Positions 1 through 10,446 of a DNA stretch of 64,000 bases are shown piece after piece. The first letter of the stretch is position 1, and the number at the start of each line of letters is the position of its first letter. The stretch is from NCBI RefSeq assembly GCF_032062135.1, contig NC_092860.1:155949214-156013213 (forward strand). Direction: 5' to 3'. Both the position numbers and the translations under genes were made by a program. The stretch comes from Pyxicephalus adspersus (Eukaryota; Chordata; Amphibia; Anura; Pyxicephalidae). The notes under the pieces are model-generated. The model ran no database searches and was not told where the DNA came from. It saw nothing but the letters and a program-made list of their open reading frames with translations.

Positions 1-1850
1 CGGGTTGGATGGGACCTGTCAGCAACCCCAACATGGTCTCCCTCATCATCATCATCATCATAATCATATTCCTCCTCCTCCTCTTGAACCTCCTGATGCT
101 TGCCAGTGTCCCTTCTTGCCCCTCCTGATGCTGGCTGTGCGCTATGGAGTGTAACATCACTGTTATATTTCTTCCCCATTTCTTCCCCTACTCTCCCATC
201 GCCACTTTGCATCAGGCCACACAGGGTATTATCAAGCAAAAAGATGATGGGTATGACATTGTTCTGGCCTGACTGCTCCCGACTCACAACGTTTTGTGGC
301 CTTCTCAGAGGGGGCCAGTATCTTGCACAACATCTCCATCTGCAGCCACTTGTCACTGGTAAAATAGGTTAGTTGTGTGGCTGTACCAAGGGCCCCGCTG
401 CCTCCATGCACCACGCTGACCAAGTAATGGAAGATGGCTAGCTTTTGCTCACACAGACGCTGGAGCATGTGCAGGGTGGAGTTCTGTCTAGTTAGGTGTC
501 ACTTATCAGTCTATGTGGTGGAAGCATCCGCTGGCGCAGGATCTTGCTAAGCGCCACAGCGGCAGTAGGCAATCGGTGTACATGGCTGCAGATGGAGCAA
601 GCCTGTCTCAATAAGTCCTGCAGTCCTGGGTACGTGCGGAGGAACTTCTGCACCACCAGGTTCAGCACGTGCACAATGCAGGGGACATGTGTTTTGCGGC
701 CCATGCTCAGCGCGGCCACAAGCTTGGCCCTGTTGTCGCACACTACATTGCCTGTTGTGAGCCGGGAGGGCGTCAGCCAAGCCTCAAACTCTCTGTGCAA
801 AGTGGACTCTGGCGGTGTGACTTTTCTTGCCCAAGGACACCAGTTTCAGCACTGCCTGGTAAGACGTGTGCCTGAGCGAGCAGTAGTGGCGTGCCCACTT
901 AACCAGAGTGTCCTCCACGGCTGGCCTTTCAGAAGGAGTGTCTAAAAGAGAGGGTTTGTCAGTAGAAGAAATGAAGGAGGAGGGAGAGGACTGGGGCAGC
1001 CCATGCTCTCCCACCACACCCCTTGGTGGGGGTACCAGGAGCTGCAATGCCTCTTGCAGACTACCGCCCACTAAGCTATGCAAGGCCACCCAGTGAGTGG
1101 TGAAGGACAGGTAGCGTCCCACTCTGTACTTGGTTATCCAGCTGTCCATGGTTACATGGATTTGACTGGACACCGAGAATGCCAATGCCTGGGAGAGGTT
1201 ACCCATTACATGTGCATGTAAACTGGAAACAGCTGTGTGGGAGAAGTAATGCCTGCTTGGTATATTCCATCACCGCTTGGTACAGGCCATCAGGTCACGG
1301 AAGGAGCAGAGTGCACAATGCTGTATGGCAGTAGCTGTACCAATAGTTTGGCTAGATGTGAATTGAGTTTGATGACTCTTTTGTTGGTTGGGCCCATAGC
1401 CTGATGCCTTACGCAGATCTCTGGTAGAGTGGGATGAAGGGACTGGGAGCCAGGGAAGCTGAAGGGGTCACTGGAGTACCCATCTTTCGGGGACAAACCT
1501 TTTCTGACGCCATGAAACCTGCAGCCAGAAGCTGATACTTTCTCGCAGCTTGAAGTCTGGCTGTCACCAACCTCCTTAGACGTAGTAGCAATGACAGTTG
1601 GAGGTGTAGAAGGAGCCAATGGGGGTGGAAGAAGAGACAATGATGTTGTTACACCTCTTTCAAGAGAACGCAAGTACTGCTCCCACTTTGGTTTGTGGTT
1701 GTTGCACATTTAGGAAAGCAGGGATGTTGTACCCAAATGTGATCCAGCCTGTCCTCTGCGAATCTGCCTGGATGCAGACTGCTATGCACCAATCATTGTT
1801 TTCAGCATTAAAAAGGACCACGATGGAGAGTTGCGTGCAACCACTCTGCT
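1..1850 (-). pseudogene. hAT-family transposase remnant with N-terminal BED-type zinc finger
   Basis: Read on the minus strand, broken frames follow the order of a hAT (ZBED-like) cut-and-paste transposase. An N-terminal stretch near 1690-1850 resembles a BED finger (S-x-W-S-F-F, then a spaced pair of His). It is followed by a Ser/Pro-rich linker (1290-1620), then 'VTMDSWI...Y...THW' (784-1206), 'VCDNRAK...HVPCIVHVLNLVVQ' (492-800), and 'KWLQMEMLCKILAPSEKAT' (232-468). These match the DDE core and C-terminal region of hAT enzymes. Frameshifts separate every block and the last block is followed by an acidic simple-repeat tail (Asp-rich, from the tcatcatcatcat run at 43-60). No intact ORF longer than 140 codons remains, so it is inactive. 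Family assignment is from motif recognition; the exact hAT subfamily is unknown. Confidence 0.8.
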
Positions 1851-2446
1851 GCTTATTTTCTTTGCCTGCCTCTGCGTCTGCTCCAGCTCCATCTCCCCCA
1901 TGGTTACATCATCTCTGACTGTTCCCACTGCTTGTGCCCACTCCTCTGTGTGTTTTTTGGGACTCACATGAGGCAGATTTGCGGCCTCTTCCATCCCCAG
2001 TCTGTTGCTGCTGCCTTTTCCTCTTTCCTCTACGTCTGTTTCAGAACTGCTGCTAGCCCTTACACGCACCCTTACATGACATCATGGTCATCATCATCCT
2101 CATTTTCATCTGCTGCTTCAAGTCTGTTGCAGAAGAAGAGCCTGCTGCACTTGAGGCCCCATAGACCCAGTCCACAATACCCTCCACATGACGTGGCTGT
2201 ATGATTGTATTCTGCCATCTTAATAAATCTACCAGCGTACTGGTACTCCGCACACATCTCAGACCTGTTTGACAACTTGTGCTGCTGCCTTCAATGGTTT
2301 ACTGCTGCTGCTGTCCTACAGTGCAGATTTCCAGGGAGTACGTCCCCTGCTAGATGCGGCAGGTTGCCCAACGCCACGCCTTCCCCTGCGTATACCGCTT
2401 ATCTTTTACTTATTCGGGACAAATGCATCTGTACCAATTGGTTTCT
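1851..2446. other. Flank of the hAT remnant; no gene
   Basis: This stretch holds the 5' untranslated side of the minus-strand hAT element. It includes a cat/tcc-rich segment (2080-2130) that would encode an acidic run on the minus strand. No host-gene motif or splice-flanked exon was recognised. Confidence 0.4.
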
Positions 2447-2640
2447 TAGATAAATAGCTAGAGATATCAGATTTAAATATCTGTATTATTTTAAAAGAGA
2501 AATACAAAAATTTTTCTGGCATTTTTGATAGATAGCAAGTGCTATCAGAATAAAATATCTGTTTTATTTTGGAGAGTAGGACAGAAATGTTTTTGCTTTT
2601 TTTGCTAGATAGCAAGAGGTAGCATCAAAAACTGCACAAA
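2447..2640. repeat. Imperfect ~79-bp tandem repeat, possible subterminal repeat of the hAT element
   Basis: Two full and one partial units start at about 2447, 2527 and 2605. Each opens with a tagata-tagc-like sequence, followed by 'atcaga', 'aaatatctgt', a 'ttattttt' block and a T-rich end. The units differ by scattered substitutions and small indels. Their position beside the hAT remnant fits a subterminal transposase-binding array, but this is inferred from position only. Confidence 0.5.
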
Positions 2641-4008
2641 CTGTATATTTCAAGATTTACAGACGGCTCCTAACTTGTCCCTATCACAGTGCACGTCTGT
2701 CCCTGCTTTTTTCTCTGACACAGAACACAAGATGGAGTGACTAACCCCTCCCTCCTTCCCCTCTATATATGCCTGTGCTCAGATCTCTCCTGATTGGGCT
2801 GTTGGGCCTTGCCGTGCATCCTGGGAGCAAATTATTCGCTCCCAGCCGTGCTATTCCCACTGGAAATAGTCGCTGTTCCCACCCCCTGCATTTTCCTTAG
2901 TTTGTTCGGCGAGAACACGACCTGATAGCGAATTACAAGGCTGTTCACGATTAAATGTTCGGTAAGTGACAACAGCCCCATTGGCCGCGAGATCAAACTT
3001 ACAAATCTTGCTTCCTCATCTCTATTCAGACATCCTATTAGGGAATTCCTGACATTTACTTAGTTGCCTGCTACAGTAAAATCCATGGTTAATGGAAGGT
3101 TAACAAATCATCAAAGGGATCCCAATGTTCAAAGCTATCAGTCAGGAGAAGGGTACAAACATTGGATATACTATGGAACACAGCGTTTCATCCAAAACTG
3201 ATGAAAAGACAACCTACCCAATATTATGTTGGCTGTACATATAAATAGTTCCCTTAATTATTGAAACAACCATGCAAAGGTGAGAATGTTTTTGGCAGAT
3301 CTATTCAATCAAGGTAACAATTTAAGAGCACAAACATAATACAAGCTTTATTTCATATATTTAAAAATCTAAATGAAAACATGAATACAATGATGTATAC
3401 ATCAAATTACATGAAGGCAGCTTTGTTTGGGTAATTGTTGGTAATTTGCATATGGAAGTTCATTGGGAGTTTTCACAATGTGCATAGGATAATATTGAAT
3501 ATGCAAACAGAGAAAAAACATAACACAGCGGGGTTTTTTTATAGGCAAACAATAATTTTGTATTCAGTAATTTACTTCTTATAGTAGTACCATAAATATA
3601 CAATGTAGAATCATATTATCTGTAGCGCAGGCGGTGTGGACCCACTGTGCCACTGACTGGCTATGCTCCGGTGGGGCGTAACTAAGCCGCTACCTGGTCT
3701 TCACTAGAGCCTCTGATGGTGAGGATAGGCTTGGGCTGCAGGGTAGCTGCCAGGTACCACTCCAGAGCGATCCCCAGGTCAGTGGCAGCTGACCAGAGGG
3801 GTCAGGGTCAGGGTGCAAACACCGAGGGGGCTTGTGTGGCCAAGAGGGAGGTGGCAATGAGACGAAGTCCATAAGCAAGATTCGAGGTCAGGGTCAGGCG
3901 GCAATCAGGCCTTATCCAATTGCAGGCCAAACCCATTGTCACTAGACAGATATCGAACCTACTATAAACACGCACAATGGATTTGTGTTAATCACAAGTC
4001 CAGAACCA
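2641..4008. other. Non-coding interspersed repeat sequence
   Basis: No gene is seen. 2755-2960 carries a TATA-like 'ctatatatg' and a GC-richer block that may be the outer end of the hAT element. 3625-3910 is a GC-rich block (gtagcgcaggcggtg..., ccaggtcagtggcagctg...) of the kind seen as an unclassified high-copy amphibian repeat. The remainder is AT-rich and featureless. Confidence 0.35.
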
Positions 4009-4039
4009 ACGCGTTTTACCTGGTATAGGCTTCCTCATG
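4009..4039 (-). ncRNA. Degenerate hammerhead-ribozyme-like motif (Penelope-like element)
   Basis: On the minus strand this reads atgaggaagcc, a short loop, then ggtaaaacgcgtt. It matches the other copies in this window (ctgaggaagcc...ggtgaaacgcgtc) except for the first core base, the G of the GAAA box (now 'taaa') and the final C. It is therefore a decayed relative of the hammerhead found in terminal repeats of Penelope-like elements. Predicted inactive. Confidence 0.35.
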
Positions 4040-4831
4040 GGTAGCTGTGTGGTAGTTATATTCAAATACATCATGCGGTCTGGACATATTGTAGAGCACA
4101 CATAATGATTTGTCAAAGTACATTATAGACATAGCATATATCAATATATAAACCTATATATATATCATAAAAATTAGTGATTATTCATCATATTAGTGCG
4201 TAAACTAGAATTGCATATTCCATCATCAGCCAAGTTAATTTTTTGTACATACTGGGTTAAATAACTATTTTTGAGAGTGAACAAGTAAAGTAAAAAAAAA
4301 AAAGCATGGACTTACATTTTTTGAGGTCATAGGTAAAGCTTTTTGTATGTGTGATAGGTTCCAATGAGGGGTTGTAAGTAAGAAATTAACATAGGAAAAG
4401 CACACCTGTATTTTAAAATAGGGATCTGATAAAGTGCAATATTGTGAAAGAAAACAACCAAGGAATGAAAGGGTTAACTGAGAATGTGGTACCTGTGGTC
4501 AGATAGATATCTGAGCCTAGGTAAGCAGAACGAGCAGCTGTGGATGAGGAATGACGTGAGGCTGCAGCCAGACATCTGGAGACAAGCACAGATCACAGAG
4601 AGCCTCAAATACACTCAAACAGACATTGATGACTTCTCCAAAACGTGTACAAAATTTACAGTTGATGATTGTCTGAAATAGGTCTTGATACAACACTTAG
4701 ATATCCAGGCCATCTAATTCTACAAGGTTGAGTAACTCTTGGCATCATTACACTGGGATTACTGAGGATATATTGTGGCAAGTACTGTAGCAAACTGGTC
4801 TAGAATAAAATATTGATCTCTAACAAATCCC
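4040..4831. other. AT-rich non-coding sequence
   Basis: This lies between two opposed Penelope-type motifs and is probably Penelope-like long-repeat debris. A 65-codon open frame at 4484-4681 has no recognisable motif, no splice context and no relation to the V2R exons. No V2R exon 4 is found here, although it should lie near here if V2R-A had the same spacing as V2R-B. Confidence 0.35.
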
Positions 4832-4859
4832 CTGAGGAAGCCCCTTGGTGAAACGCGTC
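4832..4859 (+). ncRNA. Hammerhead-ribozyme-like motif (Penelope-like element)
   Basis: The segment contains ctgagga, a short imperfect stem (agcc/ggt) with a small loop, gaaac, and a gcgtc ending. These correspond to the CUGANGA and GAAA core boxes and a GUC cleavage triplet of a type I hammerhead. The acgcgt palindrome would form the very short stem III known from Penelope-like elements, which favours dimeric folding. Stem II pairing here is imperfect, so activity is uncertain. The motif recurs several times in the window. Confidence 0.5.
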
Positions 4860-5238
4860 AGGTAAGCGACAAAAGAACCAACTGACACAACTGAATCATA
4901 TTAAAATCTTTCCAATGTGCTATGGCAACAAGGGGCATACTACCTATTATTTAGTATAGAAAAACTATGTAAAGCACATAAACTAGTTTAGCAGGTTTCT
5001 ATTATATGTCGGCTTTAAAAATTCATATGGTTTTGACAAAAAATAAAATTTTACCTTTTTAACTGCACTTAGCCTGAAAAAAAACTGCTTTTCTCTCTCT
5101 AATTATACTCAATCACCCTCAGGCTTTGCCAGTTAATTCAATAATTTATCCTTAAGGTAAAACCCCCCTTTTTCCTTCATAATGTATTTATTAGTTTCTA
5201 GAAAGTGTCATAATGCTGATATTGGTATCTCATCATAG
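4860..5238. other. Sequence upstream of V2R-A exon 5
   Basis: The last ~70 bases (ttctagaaagtgt...cataatgctg...tctcatcatag) match the intron 4 end of V2R-B, so this part is ancestral intron. Further left the similarity stops, consistent with a Penelope-type insertion replacing or displacing the rest of intron 4. No exon was found. Confidence 0.5.
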
Positions 5239-5359
5239 GACCCCAAAGGTCGATGTTCTGAATGTCTTCCAGGATTCAGAAAAGCTCTAAAGGAAGGCAA
5301 TCACATATGTTGTTATGATTGTGTTCAGTGCTCAGAGGGAGAAATATCAAATTATTCTG
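5239..5359 (+). CDS. V2R-A exon 5 (cysteine-rich linker domain)
   Basis: This 121-base exon is bounded by a catcatag acceptor and a gtaagt donor. It reads DPKGRCSECLPGF...HICCYDCVQCSEGEISN, the conserved cysteine-rich domain (NCD3G-type) that couples the extracellular ligand-binding lobe to the membrane domain in class C receptors. It ends in phase 1 and joins exon 6 in frame. The V2R-B counterpart begins VPKG; here the first codon is GAC rather than GTC (Val to Asp). All visible cysteines are kept. Exons 1-4 are not seen upstream in the window, so the gene is either truncated or extends beyond the left edge. Confidence 0.92.
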
Positions 5360-5973
5360 GTAAGTTTTATACCTACACTTAGGAGGCCTGATATCAGAAT
5401 AAAAGTGAAAAGTGTGTTCAATCCCAAAAACAAAAACGTCATATATTGCAGTTTACCAGTCCTTAGATGTCTACGATGCATTTTATTTTCTTTTTTCAGA
5501 TGTTTTCCTTTTATTTTTTTACTAGCAATCCTACAAAAACACATTTTCTTGCCCCTTAGGAGGCTACACACACCTCCTTCATTGTGTCCATGCATCCTTG
5601 CAGCAGTATTGGACAAATCTCCATCTGTTTGTATCCATTGCGTAGAGACTGATGGGATTAGTAGGTTACATTGTTGTAGGCTTCACGATCACTGTTGGGA
5701 GAGGGTTGTACATAACTTCTTGAACACATCACAGCACTGTGCCCCAGTTATCTACTAGTAAGAACCCTCAACCCTGATACAAGCGGTGGGTTTGTTATTA
5801 GGAGTTACGCAAATATCAGAATGTCTTATTGCATTGGTGTTGATCTGGAGGAATGGAAGTTCCTTGGCTGGCTTAATTTGCAGTGAGACCAAACTAATTA
5901 ATGTCAGTATTGTTCTACACAGTATAAAATAATAAATAATGTGTATTGTTTGTTTTGTGTCTTCATTTTACAG
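5360..5973 (+). other. V2R-A intron 5
   Basis: A canonical GT...AG intron of 614 bases. Its first ~120 bases align with intron 5 of V2R-B (the pieces around 'gtgttca/gtgtcca' and 'atattgcag'), evidence of common descent. The long open frames in it are chance. Confidence 0.8.
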
Positions 5974-6881
5974 ACAGTGAAAACTGCCAGACGTGTCCTG
6001 AAGATGAATGGCCAAATGATGCTAAAAATATTTGTGTTTCCAAGATTACTGAGTATTTGTCATACGAGAAGGATGTCCTTGTTATAATGTTTTCAGTATC
6101 TTCAGTTCTATTTGCTGCCATATCTATCTTTATCCTTGGATTATTTTTCTGGTTTCGGAGCACTCCCATGGTCAAAGCCAATAACCGGAACCTCAGCTTC
6201 ATTCTGCTCTGCTCTCTCACTCTGAGTTTCCTTTCTGTCTTCCTGTTCCTTGGCCGTCCTGTGGATATCACTTGTATGCTGCAACAAATCTCCTTTGGAA
6301 TTGTCTTCACCATCTCGGTGTCTTCTATCCTAGCCAAAACCATCATGGTCTCCATCGCTTTCAAAGCCACCAGACCTGGAAGCTCGTGTAGGAAATGGGT
6401 GGGAGTCAAACTTCCCAATACAGTCATGTTGTTCTGCTCATCCATTCAGGTTATAAATGGGATTCTTTGGTTGTCCATCTCTCCACCATTTCAGGAGTAT
6501 GACAAGCACTCCTATCCCGGGAAGATCATCGTACAATGCAATGAAGGTTCAACATTGGAATTTTATATCACATTGGGCTATATGGGGTTTCTGGCAGCTG
6601 TGAGTTTTGTTCTGGCTTTCATGGTGAGGACATTACCAGACAGTTTTAATGAGGCCAAGTACATCACCTTCAGCATGCTGGGGTTCTGCAGTGTGTGGAT
6701 TGCCATGATCCCGGCCTATCTGAGCACCAAAGGGAAATACATGGTGGCTGTGGAGGTATTCGCCATACTGACCTCCAGTGCTGGGTTATTAGGCTGTATA
6801 TTTATTCCCAAACTGTATCTTTTACTTTTTAAACCTGAGCTAAACACACGAAAAAACATGTTGGAGAGAAGAACACTATAA
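5974..6881 (+). CDS. V2R-A exon 6: seven-transmembrane domain of a vomeronasal type-2 receptor (class C GPCR)
   Basis: The exon opens after ttttacag with SENCQTCPEDEWPN, the last cysteines of the extracellular linker. It continues without a stop through seven hydrophobic segments. V2R signatures are intact: TPMVKANNRNLSF between TM1 and TM2, GRPVDITCMLQQ before TM3, SILAKTIMVSIAFKAT in TM3, SFNEAKYITFSM before TM6, and PAYLSTKGKYMVAVE between TM6 and TM7. V2Rs are pheromone, peptide or amino-acid receptors of vomeronasal sensory neurons that signal through Go-type G proteins. The C-terminus is short (ELNTRKNMLERRTL), as usual for the family. By eye it is over 90% identical to V2R-B exon 6. 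The membrane domain looks functional; the status of the whole gene is unknown because exons 1-4 are missing. Confidence 0.95.
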
Positions 6882-6966
6882 CAGGCATATGGACCCAGCA
6901 TAGCCTACATATGTCCTATTAGACTGTAGTCAGGAAACTGTAATACAAAAAATTTCAATGATTAAC

Positions 6967-6972
6967 AATAAA
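6967..6972 (+). terminator. Poly(A) signal AATAAA of V2R-A
   Basis: The hexamer lies 86 bases after the stop codon. The same context (gatta-caataaaaag followed by ctcatccac) is conserved downstream of V2R-B at 46872. Confidence 0.6.
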
Positions 6973-7024
6973 AAGAGGGCCTCATCCACTCATTGTATTT
7001 TTAAACAAAAAAGTGAATAAAAAT

Positions 7025-7290
7025 ACTTATTATTTTGAATTTCCCACCTGGTTCCACCTCCCAGCTACACGGTCTGCCCTCCAGCCTCCAGCCACTAACA
7101 AATGGCCGTCCAGCATCTGCGTCCCCTGGCCTCGCGTCCCCAGCGTGCACACACCGGGGAAGAAGATGCCGGGCATCACTGGAGGATGCCACAGGCACCC
7201 CTGGAGGATGCCACCGGAACGTGGGGACCAGGTAGCTCCCTGGCAATTTCACCCCGAGTGTGGTTGGGAAGTTACTGCTTTTGGTCCTAA
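7025..7290. repeat. GC-rich interspersed repeat
   Basis: A sharply GC-rich block in AT-rich surroundings, with internal near-repeats of 'ctggaggatgccac' and 'atgccgggcatcac'. It has overlapping open frames on both strands but no protein motif. It resembles an amphibian interspersed repeat; family not identified. Confidence 0.4.
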
Positions 7291-7739
7291 AAATTAACCC
7301 CTGAGCTCATGCTACCTACCTACCAGGGAGGTTAAAAAAACAAAATATCTTCATGCAGGCTTTGTTTACCATTACAATGAATACCAGTGCTTTTCCTTCA
7401 TAGTGGGACCCAGCATGACACCGCTTCAAATTATATCTGGCCTCCGGGATATGGCACAGCTTGGGCTAAAGACGTTCAAAACTTCTTTTTTTCTAAAAAT
7501 AGTAATTGACAGGTTCAACAAATGTTGACAATTTATTGAATACCCATGCCAAAGCAAAGATGTGCAAGACGTGATTTCAAATGTTTACTGTCTGGAATAA
7601 TACATTTTTTTTTCTTTTAAGCAGAGATCAACAATTTACTTTTTCATGATGTCTATATCTGGCCCCAATGACTTACACTTTATAAAGATGGGTCAGGGGT
7701 AATATGTACACCAAAACTCAGTCTCAAGGGTAATGGTGT

Positions 7740-7945
7740 AGTTATCTAAGGGGTATCGCTAATATAGTGGGCTGCCAGATAGCAATTAACTGCCCCTCAA
7801 GATTTAGAAAATGCCCTTTCTCTTTAACAAGTACCCTCATTGTTAAGAGACCGCAGGGGTCTGATATGGGCATGATGAGGTTACATGACTTCTACTTTGG
7901 GTTTCTGCCAGCCAGGCTCCGTGCCTGGAGAGCGATGATACAGCT
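7740..7945 (+). repeat. Downstream flank shared with V2R-B (segmental duplication)
   Basis: The sequence 'atctaaggggtatcgctaat...ttgttaagagaccgcaggggtctgatat' aligns with 46945-47130 downstream of V2R-B, with scattered differences. It marks the extent of the ancestral duplication beyond the coding exons. It has no coding content. Confidence 0.7.
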
Positions 7946-8440
7946 ATGATTGTGTCCTGTGTTCAGTGGGGGAGATATCCAATATTACAGTATTAAAGTC
8001 ATTTTTATTACTCATCCAAATCGAAGAAGAATCTGGTACAGGATTCTGGGGGATCTCTGGGTTCAGGCTTGTGACCAACTGACCTGATCTTGCACAGTTC
8101 CAGGGAGCAGGCAGCAGGGACTCAACGTTTAGCAAGCAAGACCTAACAGCTGTTTCTGCAAAACAGCGCTATGAAAACATTAGTGGCAAAACAGTGTACT
8201 GCAGTCCCTGTATTGATAATGCAATCCAAAATTCATGTCTGGAAACTGAAGGATCCGGATTATCAATGGCCGGATTTTAGATTGTCAACCTGTGATTAAA
8301 AAAAAAAAAAAAGCAATTAGCTTTTTGTAAAACAGTGAAACTAATTTTCAGAAAACATTCACTGATGAAGAATATTCTAAGTCTATACTCCATTGAAGGA
8401 ATGTACAACGTTAACCAAAATTGGCACCAGAGATTGGGAT
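7946..8440. other. Non-coding flank
   Basis: A short echo of V2R exon 5 can be read at 7946-7985 (gctatgattgtgtcctgtgttcagtgggggagatatccaat, similar to ctatgattgt...cagtgctcagagggagaaatatc). This suggests a small degenerate exon 5 fragment. Otherwise there is no gene. Confidence 0.4.
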
Positions 8441-8471
<31 letters not shown>

Positions 8472-8472
8472 A
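8441..8472. repeat. (TA)n(TG)n microsatellite
   Basis: About eight TA units are followed by about seven TG units. Confidence 0.9.
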
Positions 8473-9368
8473 TTACAATAAAACACTGTTAAAATTCATA
8501 ATTTATTTTGTACAAAGACAAGATAACAAACAACCAACTTAAAAAACACAAGTTGCAGATATATAGTCATTCATTTTCTTATAGTGGTTTCTAATGGTGA
8601 TGCATTTCACAGAGTTTGTACAATAAAATTCAAGGTAAGGACAGATAGAGACTAAATATCTTAATTTTTAAATATTATATATGGGAATAAGATATTATAA
8701 TTAGCACTTACAGATCTTTGAACAATTACCACAACAAAACCTTTTGCACTGCTGCATATCGTGTCCCAGTGGTCCAGGGATCAGGGATTGTCTATCGTCT
8801 ATATATTAGTATGCCCCCCTAAGATATTGTCTTCCCCTGTTTGATTAAAGAAAGGGAATCAAGTTGCTGTGGAAATATTTGATTTTTTAAAAAAGAGGAT
8901 ACAAATTACATATATATATTTATACTCTCAATTAACTTATGCAATAAACAATATTTAAAGGGGACGAATGACGCATTTACGATATAAATGAAAGGGTAAG
9001 GATAGGGTAAAGGAAAAGAAACCTCTCCACCCCCACACAGGGGCAATCCTAACATTTCTATTAATGATTGTTACATAATAACTAATAATGAATTGAATAA
9101 ATGACAAAAAGAGATTAGAGGCAGCAGACTCCAAAAGTCCAAAATAACCCCAGTTTTGTATTTGAATAGGCAAGTGTTACAGCACAATCCGCAGAACTTC
9201 ACAATAAAACAATACACAGTAGCCCGACTGGACATCTGACTAACTCACTTAGGTGCCTCAGCTCACTAACACACTATATCAGTACTGTACTGGTCCACTC
9301 ACAGTTTACTCACAGCTTTGTAGTCCTGTGTGGACACTGGCTTTCCTCAGCCTGGACCCCTCCGACTC
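8473..9368. other. AT-rich non-coding sequence
   Basis: No gene. The segment at about 8985-9060 is, in reverse complement, similar to 17090-17180 (gcccc-tgtgtggggg-tggg followed by a T-rich run), so it belongs to an unnamed interspersed repeat family. Confidence 0.4.
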
Positions 9369-9520
9369 TCATTCAGCCTGGCATCCACTCTGTCTCTCTC
9401 TCTCAGCCTTGCATACCTCTGGCTCTCTCTCAGCCTGGAATCCACTCTGTCTCTCTCTCAGCCTCGCATCCCTCTGGCTCTCTCTCAGCCTTGCATACCT
9501 CTGGCTCTCTCTCAGCCTGG
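9369..9520. repeat. CT-rich minisatellite running into assembly gap 1
   Basis: Tandem units of about 30 bases (cagcctggcatccactctgtctctctct / cagccttgcatacctctggctctct) alternate up to the first N. The repeat almost certainly caused the gap. Open frames here are repeat artefacts. Confidence 0.85.
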
Positions 9521-10446
9521 NNNNNNNNNNNNNNNNNNNNNNNNNNNNNNNNNNNNNNNNNNNNNNNNNNNNNNNNNNNNNNNNNNNNNNNNNNNNNNNN
9601 NNNNNNNNNNNNNNNNNNNNNNNNNNNNNNNNNNNNNNNNNNNNNNNNNNNNNNNNNNNNNNNNNNNNNNNNNNNNNNNNNNNNNNNNNNNNNNNNNNNN
9701 NNNNNNNNNNNNNNNNNNNNNNNNNNNNNNNNNNNNNNNNNNNNNNNNNNNNNNNNNNNNNNNNNNNNNNNNNNNNNNNNNNNNNNNNNNNNNNNNNNNN
9801 NNNNNNNNNNNNNNNNNNNNNNNNNNNNNNNNNNNNNNNNNNNNNNNNNNNNNNNNNNNNNNNNNNNNNNNNNNNNNNNNNNNNNNNNNNNNNNNNNNNN
9901 NNNNNNNNNNNNNNNNNNNNNNNNNNNNNNNNNNNNNNNNNNNNNNNNNNNNNNNNNNNNNNNNNNNNNNNNNNNNNNNNNNNNNNNNNNNNNNNNNNNN
10001 NNNNNNNNNNNNNNNNNNNNNNNNNNNNNNNNNNNNNNNNNNNNNNNNNNNNNNNNNNNNNNNNNNNNNNNNNNNNNNNNNNNNNNNNNNNNNNNNNNNN
10101 NNNNNNNNNNNNNNNNNNNNNNNNNNNNNNNNNNNNNNNNNNNNNNNNNNNNNNNNNNNNNNNNNNNNNNNNNNNNNNNNNNNNNNNNNNNNNNNNNNNN
10201 NNNNNNNNNNNNNNNNNNNNNNNNNNNNNNNNNNNNNNNNNNNNNNNNNNNNNNNNNNNNNNNNNNNNNNNNNNNNNNNNNNNNNNNNNNNNNNNNNNNN
10301 NNNNNNNNNNNNNNNNNNNNNNNNNNNNNNNNNNNNNNNNNNNNNNNNNNNNNNNNNNNNNNNNNNNNNNNNNNNNNNNNNNNNNNNNNNNNNNNNNNNN
10401 NNNNNNNNNNNNNNNNNNNNNNNNNNNNNNNNNNNNNNNNNNNNNN
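9521..10446. other. Assembly gap 1 (N run)
   Basis: 926 unknown bases. Nothing can be said about content, except that the left edge is minisatellite and the right edge enters Penelope-like sequence. Confidence 1.

Noticed and set aside
4484..4681. 65-codon frame proposed as a missing V2R-A exon
   Set aside because: No V2R motif, length and phase do not fit exon 4, and no good splice sites flank it.
5315..5758. 147-codon frame spanning exon 5 and intron 5 of V2R-A
   Set aside because: Starts in the wrong frame of the exon and runs through intron; splice sites and the V2R-B comparison define the real exon.
5963..6445. 160-codon antisense frame over V2R-A exon 6 (and 45565-46044 over V2R-B)
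   Set aside because: Shadow of the conserved membrane-domain coding strand; appears in both paralogues for that reason only.
7013..7297. Overlapping frames on both strands in a GC-rich block
   Set aside because: Low-complexity interspersed repeat without domain or splice context.
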